From JASJBU01 sp965372385 (GTDB taxonomy: Bacteria > Pseudomonadota > Gammaproteobacteria > Chromatiales > Chromatiaceae), in NCBI GenBank assembly GCA_965372385.1, contig CBDVCD010000177.1, forward strand, positions 1-7,131: DNA of 7,131 nt, in the 5' to 3' direction. Shown here in pieces: positions 1 through 5,948 of the stretch. The notes beneath the pieces were generated by a model. That model had not been told where the DNA came from and did no database searches. It was given only the letters and a program-made list of their open reading frames with translations. Numbering within the stretch: position 1 is the first letter of the stretch; each line of letters opens with the position of its first letter. The position numbers and the translations under genes are program-made.

Positions 1-93
1 TTCCGCCAGCCCGACGCCTGATCGAAACACCTACGGCGTGGTTTTATCGCTTTACTCATTTCGCCAACAAATTTAAGACAACGTCGGTGAGTA
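1..93. other. Leader region upstream of recQ
   Basis: No gene is supported here. A weak promoter-like pair precedes recQ: TTTACT at 51-56, a 17-base spacer and TAAGAC at 74-79 (four and three matches to consensus). The RecQ ribosome binding sequence GGTGA is at 86-90. The stretch is more AT-rich than the flanking coding DNA from about position 41, which is consistent with an intergenic region. Confidence 0.4.
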
Positions 94-2235
94 ATGGATA
101 AAATGCCGCCCATGCAGCGCGCCCAACAGATCCTCAACACCACCTTCGGCTATGCTAGCTTCCGCCACAACCAGGCGGATATCATCCAGGAACTGCTGGA
201 GGGCCGAGATGCCCTGGCCTTGATGCCCACTGGCGGCGGCAAGTCGCTCTGCTACCAGATCCCCGCCCTGGTGCGGCCCGGGGTGGGGGTGGTGATCTCG
301 CCCCTGATCGCCTTGATGCAGGATCAGGTGGATGCCCTCACCCAGCTCGGTCTCCGTGCTGCCTTTCTCAACTCCAGTCTGGATGCGCAGAGTATCCGCG
401 CCACCGAGCAGGCGCTACAGGCTGGGGAGCTGGATCTGCTCTACATCGCCCCGGAGCGGCTGCTCAAAGAGCGGACTCTGAGCCTGCTGGAGCAGATCCC
501 CATCGCTCTGTTCGCCATCGACGAGGCCCACTGCGTCTCCCAGTGGGGGCATGACTTTCGCAAGGACTACCAGCGTCTCTCGATGCTGCAGGAGCGCTAT
601 CCCCAGGTGCCGCGGATTGCCCTGACTGCCACCGCGGATGAGCGGACCCGCCAGGAGATCATTACTCAGCTGGGTTTAGGTGAAGCGAAGCTCTTCATTA
701 ACAGTTTCGACCGGCCGAATATCCGTTACGCCCTGGCCGAGGGGCAGAATGCCAGGGAGGAGCTCTGGCGTTTTCTGCAGCGGGAGCACCCGAACGATGC
801 GGGCATCGTCTACTGCCTGTCCAGAAAAAAGGTCGAGCAGACCGCTGACTGGTTGAGCACCAAGGGGCGCACCGCGCTGCCCTATCATGCCGGCCTGCCG
901 GCCGGTCTGCGCCGCCGTCACCAGACCCGCTTTCTGCGGGAGGAGGGGGTGATCATCGTCGCCACCATCGCCTTTGGCATGGGCATAGACAAGCCGGATG
1001 TGCGCTTCGTCGCCCATCTCAATCTGCCCAAGAGCGTCGAGGCCTATTACCAGGAGACCGGCCGCGCCGGGCGGGATGGCCTGCCCGCCAATGCCTGGAT
1101 GGCCTATGGCCTGCAGGATGTGATCACCCTGCGCCAGTTCACCCTGGATTCGGATGCGGATGAGCAGTTCAAGCGCATCGCCCACTACAAGCTGGAGGCG
1201 ATGCTGGGGCTGTGCGAACTCACCAGCTGCCGCCGTCAGACCCTGCTGGCCTATTTTGGCGAGGCGCTGGAGAAGCCCTGTGGCAATTGCGACAACTGCC
1301 TCAACCCGCCGGAGACGATGGATGGCCTGGAACTGGCGCAGAAGGCCCTCTCCTGTGTCTACCGCACCGGTCAGCGTTTTGGGGTGAACTATGTGGTGGA
1401 TGTACTGCGCGGCAAGGATGATGAACGCATCCGACGTTTCGGTCACGATCGGCTCTCAACCTACGGCATTGGTGCGGAGCTTTCCGCAGTCGAGTGGCGC
1501 AGCCTGTTCCGCCAGCTGATCGCCCAAGGCTTCCTGGATATCGATCTGGGCGGGCATGGCGCGTTGCGTTTGACCGAGAAGAGCCGCCCGCTGCTGCGAG
1601 GCGAGCAGAGCCTGACCCTGCGCAGGCAGCGCAAGCCGGAAAAGGAGAAACCGAAGCGCAGTGGTAAGTTGCTGGAGCTGCGCAGCTGCGACCAGCCCCT
1701 GTTCGAGTCCCTGCGCGCCTTGCGCCTGCAGCTGGCGGAGGAGCAGGGGGTGCCGCCCTACGTGATCTTCCATGATGCCACGCTCAGTGAGATGGCCCGT
1801 AGCCGACCGGATTCATTGCAGGCCATGGGTTATATCAGCGGTGTAGGTGAGAGCAAACTGGCCCGCTATGGCCAACAGTTTCTGTTGCGCATCCATGAGC
1901 ATCCCCTGCCGGAACTGCTGCACAACAACCTCAGTGACACGGTCAACGAGACCCTCTGGCTGTTTCAGTCCGGGTTGGATGCCAAGGCCATCTCCCAGCG
2001 GCGCGAACTCAAGATCAGCACGGTCTACAACCACTTTGCCGATGCGCTGGAGGTGGGATTGTTGGATTCGAGGCAGATTCTGCCGTTGGATGAGGCTGAC
2101 TATGCGGAGATTGCTGCGGTGATGGATCAGCTGGATACCTGCGAAGAGGGACACCTGAAGCCGGTTTTCGATGCCCTGGACGGGGCCTGGGATTACGGCA
2201 TCCTGAAATGCGTCATGGTGGCGGAGTGCGGTTGA
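94..2235 (+). CDS. recQ: ATP-dependent DNA helicase RecQ
   Basis: A 713-residue superfamily 2 3'-5' DNA helicase that unwinds recombination and stalled-fork intermediates in the cytoplasm. The sequence shows the RecQ motif 0 (FGY at 18-20, R24, Q27), Walker A TGGGKS at 46-51, the DEAH box at 143-146 followed by the aromatic-rich loop SQWGHDF at 149-155, motif III TAT at 178-180, motif V (AFGMGIDKPDVR, 293-304) and motif VI (QETGRAGRDG, 320-329). The four zinc cysteines are C379, C396, C399 and C402. A winged-helix RQC region follows (about 412-503), then an HRDC domain (about 533-605) and a C-terminal helix-turn-helix-like segment (about 612-660). The length is somewhat above the roughly 610 residues of E. 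coli RecQ because of this tail. The start at 94 is supported by GGTGA at 86-90, which pairs with the distal end of the anti-Shine-Dalgarno sequence. ATGs at 106 and 112 are possible but have less support. The gene appears monocistronic, and its 3' end overlaps the convergent glutaredoxin-like gene by 23 bases. All helicase motifs look intact. Confidence 0.97.
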   Translation: MDKMPPMQRAQQILNTTFGYASFRHNQADIIQELLEGRDALALMPTGGGKSLCYQIPALVRPGVGVVISPLIALMQDQVDALTQLGLRAAFLNSSLDAQSIRATEQALQAGELDLLYIAPERLLKERTLSLLEQIPIALFAIDEAHCVSQWGHDFRKDYQRLSMLQERYPQVPRIALTATADERTRQEIITQLGLGEAKLFINSFDRPNIRYALAEGQNAREELWRFLQREHPNDAGIVYCLSRKKVEQTADWLSTKGRTALPYHAGLPAGLRRRHQTRFLREEGVIIVATIAFGMGIDKPDVRFVAHLNLPKSVEAYYQETGRAGRDGLPANAWMAYGLQDVITLRQFTLDSDADEQFKRIAHYKLEAMLGLCELTSCRRQTLLAYFGEALEKPCGNCDNCLNPPETMDGLELAQKALSCVYRTGQRFGVNYVVDVLRGKDDERIRRFGHDRLSTYGIGAELSAVEWRSLFRQLIAQGFLDIDLGGHGALRLTEKSRPLLRGEQSLTLRRQRKPEKEKPKRSGKLLELRSCDQPLFESLRALRLQLAEEQGVPPYVIFHDATLSEMARSRPDSLQAMGYISGVGESKLARYGQQFLLRIHEHPLPELLHNNLSDTVNETLWLFQSGLDAKAISQRRELKISTVYNHFADALEVGLLDSRQILPLDEADYAEIAAVMDQLDTCEEGHLKPVFDALDGAWDYGILKCVMVAECG

Positions 2236-2584
2236 TCGGATAAATCCTGAAATGCTGCTGCAGATAGTGGATGATATCCGCGGACTCATACAGCCATAGG
2301 GTGTCGCGTCCTGCTTGATCGATTCGCAGGCAAGGGGTTTGCAGCTTGCCGCCTTCTAGCCTCAGCGCCTGCTTGTGAGCTGGATTGTTGGCGGCATCCC
2401 GCAGCTCGATATTCAGCTGCAGGCGGCGCACAGCCCACCGGACCTTTACGCAGTAGGGGCAATATGGGAATTGATAGAGCGCCAGGCCACGGGTCGCGCT
2501 ATCCACCTGCTGCTGCTGCTCAGGGGAGCGTTGCTGTAGCGGTTTCCCCCACAAGCGGGCCAATAGTCTGCCCGCCAGTCCCAT
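2213..2584 (-). CDS. Glutaredoxin-like / GST N-terminal domain protein (CPYC)
   Basis: A 123-residue protein with one thioredoxin-fold domain of the glutaredoxin/GST-N type. The redox centre CPYC lies at residues 42-45 after the strand ALYQFPY, the cis-proline motif TPCL at 83-86, and a GST-N style ending WLYESADIIHYL at about 97-108. About 35 residues precede the fold, partly amphipathic (RLLARLW) and then Gln-rich. The dithiol centre suggests a glutathione-dependent disulfide reductase, which is inference. I chose the ATG at 2584 because it overlaps the bolA stop codon as TGATG, a translational-coupling arrangement. A GTG at 2611 would give 132 residues and overlap bolA by 28 bases. It is the last gene of the minus-strand operon. 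The 3' end overlaps recQ by 23 bases, and I see no hairpin-plus-T-tract terminator there. The family is familiar from gammaproteobacteria, but I know no fixed gene name. Confidence 0.85.
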   Translation of the reverse strand: MGLAGRLLARLWGKPLQQRSPEQQQQVDSATRGLALYQFPYCPYCVKVRWAVRRLQLNIELRDAANNPAHKQALRLEGGKLQTPCLRIDQAGRDTLWLYESADIIHYLQQHFRIYPINRTPPP

Positions 2585-2901
2585 CAGCCCTGCTTCGAAC
2601 CACCCAGGCACTCGGGTGACTGCCTGACCCTGCCTCCCTGGTTGAACCAGTCCTCGGGGGTCATGGTATGCAACGCCAGGGCGTGCACGCCCCCCTGCAG
2701 TTCGTCCGCGAGCAGCTTGTTGACCTGCCGGTGGCGGGCGACCAGGGACTCCCCCTCGAAGGCCTTGCTGACCAGTACGACCTTGAAGTGGGACTCCGAC
2801 CCCGCCGGGACGTTGTGATTGTCACTCTCGTTGATCACCTCCAGGTGCATCGGGGAGAAGGCGGCCTGCAGTTTCTGTTGAATGGTCTCTTGGGTTGTCA
2901 T
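2584..2901 (-). CDS. bolA: BolA family protein
   Basis: A 105-residue BolA protein, the same size class as E. coli BolA (105 residues) and longer than IbaG/YrbA. Diagnostic segments are NVPAGSESHFKVVLVS at 30-45, the helix ESLVARHRQVNKLL at 51-64, and VHALALHTMTPEDW at 72-85. The tail resembles that of E. coli BolA, including a SPxC segment. His29, His38, His57, His73 and His78 fall where BolA proteins carry conserved histidines, and family members use histidine to share a [2Fe-2S] cluster with monothiol glutaredoxins. E. coli BolA is a stress and stationary-phase morphology regulator with a class II KH-like fold. The ATG at 2901 is the only in-frame ATG before a stop codon. Its upstream stretch (GGACATGACCTC) has no convincing Shine-Dalgarno sequence. 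A three-codon reading frame starting at 2909 ends in a TGA that overlaps the bolA ATG. The gene sits 54 bases downstream of hda, and its stop overlaps the start of the glutaredoxin-like gene. Confidence 0.96.
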   Translation of the reverse strand: MTTQETIQQKLQAAFSPMHLEVINESDNHNVPAGSESHFKVVLVSKAFEGESLVARHRQVNKLLADELQGGVHALALHTMTPEDWFNQGGRVRQSPECLGGSKQG

Positions 2902-2915
2902 GAGGTCATGTCCGA

Positions 2916-2945
2916 ATTAAATTTATCCTACTATCTTACCGCCAA
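2916..2945 (-). promoter_or_regulatory. Candidate promoter upstream of bolA
   Basis: In the 54-base gap between hda and bolA, the minus strand carries TTGGCG (2945-2940, four of six matches to the -35 consensus), an 18-base spacer and TTTAAT (2921-2916, five of six matches to the -10 consensus). Initiation would fall near 2909, only about eight bases before the bolA ATG. The gap is visibly more AT-rich than its surroundings. This was found by eye, and chance hexamers are common, so it is only a candidate for separate bolA expression within the operon. Confidence 0.25.
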
Positions 2946-2955
2946 GCTCGGCTGT

Positions 2956-3636
2956 TCATAACCCCAGAATCTTCCTGACAAAAGGGGTGGTCAGTTTGCG
3001 CTGTTCGGCGAGAGAGGCCTGATCCAGTCGCTCCACCAGCCGGGTGAGGGAGTGGATGTCCCTGGGTATCCGCTGCAGCAGGAATCCGGCGGTCTCCGCG
3101 GAGAGCTTCAGGCCCCGTTGTTCCGCACTGCGAATGAGCAGTTCCAGGCGTTCCGGGTCATTCAGCGGAATCAGATGGTAGCAGGGTCCCCAGGTCAGGC
3201 GTGATGCCAGGTCCTTGAGTTTGACCGGCAACTGGCCGGGGGGCGCGTTGGCGGCAATGAACAGCTGGGCCCGGTGATCACGCAGCTGATTGAAGAGATT
3301 GAACAGGGCCAGCTCCCAGGTCGGATCCCCCAGCAGTTGCTCCAGGTCGTCCAGGCAGACCAGGTCCATGGTCTCCAGGCCTTCCAGCATCTCCGGGCCC
3401 AGCTCGGTGATCTCGGCGGGTGGCAGATAGGCACAGCGTGCCCCCTCTGTATCCTGCTGGCGGCAGGCCGCCTGTAGCAGGTGGCTCTTACCGCAACCTG
3501 ATTCCCCCCAGAGGTAGATAAAGGGGTCCTGTCCGCTATGCAGGCGGGCGACTGCCTGGGCGTTTTGTCCACTGATAAAACTGCTGAAATCGATGGTGGG
3601 TTTCAGCTCGATGCCGAGGGGTAGCTGGCTGGCCAT
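2956..3636 (-). CDS. hda: DnaA regulatory inactivator Hda
   Basis: A 226-residue DnaA-like AAA+ protein without the DnaA DNA-binding domain. In E. coli, Hda binds the DNA-loaded beta clamp and promotes hydrolysis of DnaA-bound ATP, preventing re-initiation. Visible features are an N-terminal clamp-binding type motif QLPLGI at 4-9, Walker A GESGCGKS at 44-51 with a canonical Lys (E. coli Hda, as I recall, has Arg there), Walker B LVCLDD at 92-97, a sensor 1 type IAAN at 127-130, and the box VII segment DLASRLTWG at 142-150, where R146 corresponds to the arginine finger. The C-terminal QRKLTTPFVRKILGL closely follows E. coli Hda. The ATG at 3636 overlaps the wrbA stop as TGATG, with an upstream GAAGAG acting as a Shine-Dalgarno-like sequence. 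Length and motifs are normal. Being coupled to a flavin quinone reductase rather than to uraA/upp as in E. coli reflects lineage-specific context. Confidence 0.95.
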   Translation of the reverse strand: MASQLPLGIELKPTIDFSSFISGQNAQAVARLHSGQDPFIYLWGESGCGKSHLLQAACRQQDTEGARCAYLPPAEITELGPEMLEGLETMDLVCLDDLEQLLGDPTWELALFNLFNQLRDHRAQLFIAANAPPGQLPVKLKDLASRLTWGPCYHLIPLNDPERLELLIRSAEQRGLKLSAETAGFLLQRIPRDIHSLTRLVERLDQASLAEQRKLTTPFVRKILGL

Positions 3637-4235
3637 CAGCTCTTCGCTAAGCGTCGTTTGGCCGTCTGCGCAACCCGTCTGCCCTGGGTGTGGCAGATCC
3701 TTTTCTCCTCCTCGCTCAAGGGCAGCTTGCTGTCGGGGCCGGCCAGATGGCTGGCACCATAGGGGGTACCACCGCTGCGGGTGTGCAGCAGGGTGGTTTC
3801 ACTGTAGGGCACACCGAGCAGCAGCATGCCGTGATGCAGCAGCGGCAGCATCATCGAGAGCAGAGTCGTCTCCTGGCCGCCATGCAGGCTGGAGGTGGAG
3901 GTAAACACCGAGGCCGGTTTATCGATCAGGGCGCCGGTCATCCAGAGCTGGCTGGTCTGATCGAGAAAGTATTTCAGCGGTGCGGCCATGTTACCGAAGC
4001 GAGTGGGACTGCCCATGATCAGGCCGCTGCACTCCCGCAGGTCGTCTACAGTGGCGTAGGGAGCGCCACTCTCCGGAATGGTCTCTTCTGTTGCCTCACA
4101 GACTGTTGAGACAGCCGGGACGGTGCGTAATCTGGCTGTCATGCCATTCACCTCTTCAACTCCCCGGGCAATCTGCCGGGCCATCTCGGCGGTGGCACCA
4201 TAGCGGCTGTAGTAGAGAATGAGTATTTCCGCCAT
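3636..4235 (-). CDS. wrbA: WrbA-type NAD(P)H:quinone oxidoreductase
   Basis: A 199-residue flavodoxin-like FMN protein of the WrbA (type IV NAD(P)H:quinone oxidoreductase) family. These enzymes reduce quinones by two electrons in the cytosol and thereby limit semiquinone and superoxide formation. The FMN phosphate loop is SRYGATAEMA at 10-19. GSPTRFGNMAAPLKYFLDQT at 75-94 and TSSLHGGQETT at 114-124 match the remaining flavin-contacting segments of E. coli WrbA, and HHGM (134-137) and GGTPYGA (155-161) are also family signatures. It is about the same length as E. coli WrbA (198). The start at 4235 lies one base after the TGA of the arsC-like gene, with GGAG about ten bases upstream inside that gene. 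The stop overlaps the hda start. The arsC-like/wrbA/hda order argues for co-transcription. The exact substrate is not visible from the sequence. Confidence 0.94.
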   Translation of the reverse strand: MAEILILYYSRYGATAEMARQIARGVEEVNGMTARLRTVPAVSTVCEATEETIPESGAPYATVDDLRECSGLIMGSPTRFGNMAAPLKYFLDQTSQLWMTGALIDKPASVFTSTSSLHGGQETTLLSMMLPLLHHGMLLLGVPYSETTLLHTRSGGTPYGASHLAGPDSKLPLSEEEKRICHTQGRRVAQTAKRRLAKS

Positions 4236-4236
4236 C

Positions 4237-4584
4237 TCAGATGATCTCCAGTACCTGCTCAGGCGGCCGGCCGAGGGCGGCCTTGCCGTTCTTGATCACG
4301 ATGGGGCGTTCGATCAGCTTGGGGTGGGCGATCATGGCGTCGATGAGCTGCTCCCGGGTCAGTGCTGGATCGGCCAGGTTGTTCTCTTTGTACGCCGGCT
4401 CCTTTTTCCGCATCAGCTCACGGGGCTCCATGCCCAGCATCGCCAGAATCTTCTCCAGGGTATCCCGGTCCGGTGGGGTCTTCAGATATTCGACCACCTC
4501 GGGTTCCACTCCACTCTCTTTAAGGATTTGCAGGGTTTGACGGGATTTGCTGCAGCGGGGGTTGTGATAGATCTCTACGCTCAT
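4237..4584 (-). CDS. arsC: ArsC/YfgD-family reductase (glutaredoxin-dependent arsenate reductase fold)
   Basis: A 115-residue member of the ArsC/Spx-like thioredoxin-fold family. The active-site loop NPRCSKSR has Cys11 as the only cysteine in the protein, as expected for an enzyme resolved by glutathione and glutaredoxin rather than by internal cysteines. Arg59, Arg93 (ERPIV) and Arg106 (GRPPEQVLEI) align with the three arginines (60, 94, 107) that bind the oxyanion in E. coli ArsC. Overall length and the segments ELMRKKE and NLAD resemble E. coli YfgD more than plasmid R773-type ArsC, so the true substrate may not be arsenate. The frame extends upstream to 4629, but the ATG at 4584 is preferred because GGAGAG lies 7 bases upstream and the family N-terminus (VEIYHNPRCSKSR) begins there. 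The candidate promoter would also start transcription downstream of 4629. It is first in the minus-strand operon, with no arsR, arsB or acr3 nearby. Confidence 0.93.
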   Translation of the reverse strand: MSVEIYHNPRCSKSRQTLQILKESGVEPEVVEYLKTPPDRDTLEKILAMLGMEPRELMRKKEPAYKENNLADPALTREQLIDAMIAHPKLIERPIVIKNGKAALGRPPEQVLEII

Positions 4585-4591
4585 CGATGCT

Positions 4592-4597
4592 CTCTCC
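4592..4597 (-). promoter_or_regulatory. Ribosome binding site fixing the arsC-like start
   Basis: GGAGAG on the minus strand, 7 bases before the ATG at 4584. It is the best Shine-Dalgarno match in the intergenic region and favours the 115-residue product over the 130-residue extension that would begin at 4629. Confidence 0.65.
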
Positions 4598-4607
4598 AAA
4601 AAATAGT

Positions 4608-4626
4608 GGTGGCTATTGTAACCACC
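4608..4626. repeat. Inverted repeat over the operon -10 box (possible operator)
   Basis: GGTGGCTA (4608-4615), a 3-base centre TTG, and TAACCACC (4619-4626) form an inverted repeat with eight-base arms and one mismatch. It spans the putative -10 hexamer and start site of the minus-strand operon and lies in the divergent gap shared with yihY. Position and symmetry are what a dimeric repressor site would look like. It could equally be a short chance palindrome, and I recognise no named operator. Confidence 0.35.
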
Positions 4627-4644
4627 CATTCAGCCCAGCTACAA
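4615..4644 (-). promoter_or_regulatory. Candidate sigma70-type promoter of the arsC-wrbA-hda-bolA-grx operon
   Basis: The minus strand shows TTGTAG (4644-4639, three of six matches to -35), an 18-base spacer and TACAAT (4620-4615, five of six matches to -10). Transcription would begin near 4608, leaving a leader of about 24 bases that contains the ribosome binding site at 4597-4592. The geometry fits the downstream start well, although the -35 box is weak, which would be compatible with activator dependence. Confidence 0.45.
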
Positions 4645-4718
4645 AACCGCTTGAGAATGCAAACAATCTGACGGCGCTATGGCATACTTGATGTGATGTT
4701 TAATTTGGGTAAATCGGG

Positions 4719-5948
4719 ATGAACCAGGATCTTATCGCACAGTTCCAGCGCTATCTGCGGCGTGTCCAGCAGTTCAGTCTTCTGATGCTGCACCACTTTG
4801 TCAGGGACGGCGGGGTGCCGAACGCGGCTGCCCTGACCTTCACGACGCTGTTGTCGCTGGTACCCCTGATGGCGGTGATGCTGGCGCTCTTCTCCGCCTT
4901 TCCCGCCTCTGAGTTGCTGGCCCAGCAGATCGAAAACTTTGTCTTCGAGAACTTCGTGCCGGCCGCCAGCGAGGCCGTGCATGGTTATCTGCGCAACTTC
5001 AGTCAGAAGGCGACCCGCATGACTGGCGTCGGCTCCATCTTTTTGCTGTTTGTGGCCCTGATGCTGATGTCGAATATCGATAAGGTCTTGAATGTCATCT
5101 GGCATGTACGCCGGAAGCGCAGGCCGGTGGCCACCTTCATGGTCTACTGGGCGATCCTCTCCCTGGGGCCGCTGCTGATTGTGTTCAGTGTGGGCGTGAC
5201 CTCCTATCTGGTCTCGATGCCGCTCTTTTCCGATGGTGAGACGGTGCTGCAGCTGCGCACCCGGGTGCTGGGGATCATGCCGGTAGTGATCTCGGGCCTG
5301 GCCTTCACTCTCCTCTATGCGGTGGTGCCAAACAGGCTGGTGCCTTTCCGCCATGCCCTGGCAGGCGGTGTGCTGGCGGCCCTGTTGTTTGAGTTGGCAA
5401 AGCGTGGGTTCGCCTTCTACGTGACTCACTTCCCCACCTATGAGGCGATCTACGGCGCCATGGCGGTGGTGCCGATCTTTCTGATCTGGCTCTATCTCTC
5501 CTGGCTGGTCACTCTGTTGGGGGCGGAGTTCACCTACTGTCTGGGGATCTACCGGGATGACTGGCAAGCTTCGGACAAACGGCGAGGCGGTGATTTTCTC
5601 CTGGCAATTCGGCTGCTTGGGTATCTTCGCCGGGCACAACGGGAGGGCGTGGCGGTCAATTGTCACCAGCTGGTGAAACTGGAGCCGGAGGTGGCGGAAG
5701 ACCATCTGGATCGCTTGCTTGACGAATTGCGGCGGGCCGGACTGTTGCTGCGCACCGAGGATAAGTCCTGGGCCCTGGCCAGGGACCTGCGAGATGTGAA
5801 GCTGGTCGATCTCTATCTGGCGGCACCCTTCGTGTTGCCGGAACGCCGGGATCTTGAGCAGGAGTCGCCCCGCTTGGCCAAAGTGCTTGGCGAGTTGGAC
5901 CGGGATCTACGCAAGAGTATGAACTGGCCGCTGGAGGAGCTGGTCTAA
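4719..5948 (+). CDS. YihY-family inner membrane protein with C-terminal winged-helix-like domain
   Basis: A 409-residue polytopic inner-membrane protein of the YihY/virulence factor BrkB family, formerly mislabelled ribonuclease BN. The family's biochemical role is not settled. About six hydrophobic segments are visible at roughly 34-61, 103-123, 137-165, 184-204, 212-232 and 246-272. The first contains the signature AAALTFTTLLSLVPL (36-50), and YEAIYGAMAVVPIFLIWLY (241-259) precedes the last helix. After the membrane core, residues about 290-370 look like a soluble winged helix: helix LLAIRLLGYLRRAQ, a second helix around 326-340 (EDHLDRLLDELRRAG), and a wing-like hairpin leading to WALARDL. 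This layout resembles the Rrf2 DNA-binding fold. The start at 4719 has only a weak GGG upstream, and I find no clear promoter for it in the 134-base divergent gap. The stop overlaps the stop of the convergent gene by 4 bases. Confidence 0.93.
   Translation: MNQDLIAQFQRYLRRVQQFSLLMLHHFVRDGGVPNAAALTFTTLLSLVPLMAVMLALFSAFPASELLAQQIENFVFENFVPAASEAVHGYLRNFSQKATRMTGVGSIFLLFVALMLMSNIDKVLNVIWHVRRKRRPVATFMVYWAILSLGPLLIVFSVGVTSYLVSMPLFSDGETVLQLRTRVLGIMPVVISGLAFTLLYAVVPNRLVPFRHALAGGVLAALLFELAKRGFAFYVTHFPTYEAIYGAMAVVPIFLIWLYLSWLVTLLGAEFTYCLGIYRDDWQASDKRRGGDFLLAIRLLGYLRRAQREGVAVNCHQLVKLEPEVAEDHLDRLLDELRRAGLLLRTEDKSWALARDLRDVKLVDLYLAAPFVLPERRDLEQESPRLAKVLGELDRDLRKSMNWPLEELV

Noticed and set aside
14..39. 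ACGCC ... GGCGT inverted repeat followed by a short T-rich stretch, as a terminator of an upstream gene.
   Set aside because: The stem is only five base pairs with a 16-base loop and the T-tract is short and interrupted, so it is too weak to call.
1..59. A minus-strand frame starting with ATG at 59 (MSKAIKPRRR...) that stays open to the window edge, as if a gene divergent from recQ.
   Set aside because: Only 19 codons are visible, there is no Shine-Dalgarno sequence, and only 34 bases would separate it from recQ. I do not recognise the peptide, and more upstream sequence would decide.
676..1446. A 256-codon open frame on the minus strand inside recQ.
   Set aside because: It is antisense to the RecQ helicase and zinc-binding core, shows no recognisable motif and has no plausible ribosome binding context.
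2584..2611. GTG at 2611 as the start of the glutaredoxin-like gene.
   Set aside because: It would need a 28-base overlap with bolA and a non-ATG start. The TGATG junction at 2584 and the expected family N-terminus favour the shorter form.
4585..4629. Upstream ATG at 4629 extending the ArsC-like protein by 15 residues.
   Set aside because: The extension has no family similarity, lies over the candidate promoter and palindrome, and ignores the good ribosome binding site before 4584.
4688..4716. TTGATG with a downstream AT-rich hexamer as a promoter for yihY.
   Set aside because: The only -10 candidates at legal spacing match consensus poorly and would place the start inside or after the initiation codon.
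4677..5705. A 342-codon open frame on the minus strand opposite yihY.
   Set aside because: It is a shadow of the yihY coding sequence. Its product is rich in His, Gln and Arg with no domain, as is typical for the antisense of GC-rich membrane-protein codons, and yihY has clear family signatures.
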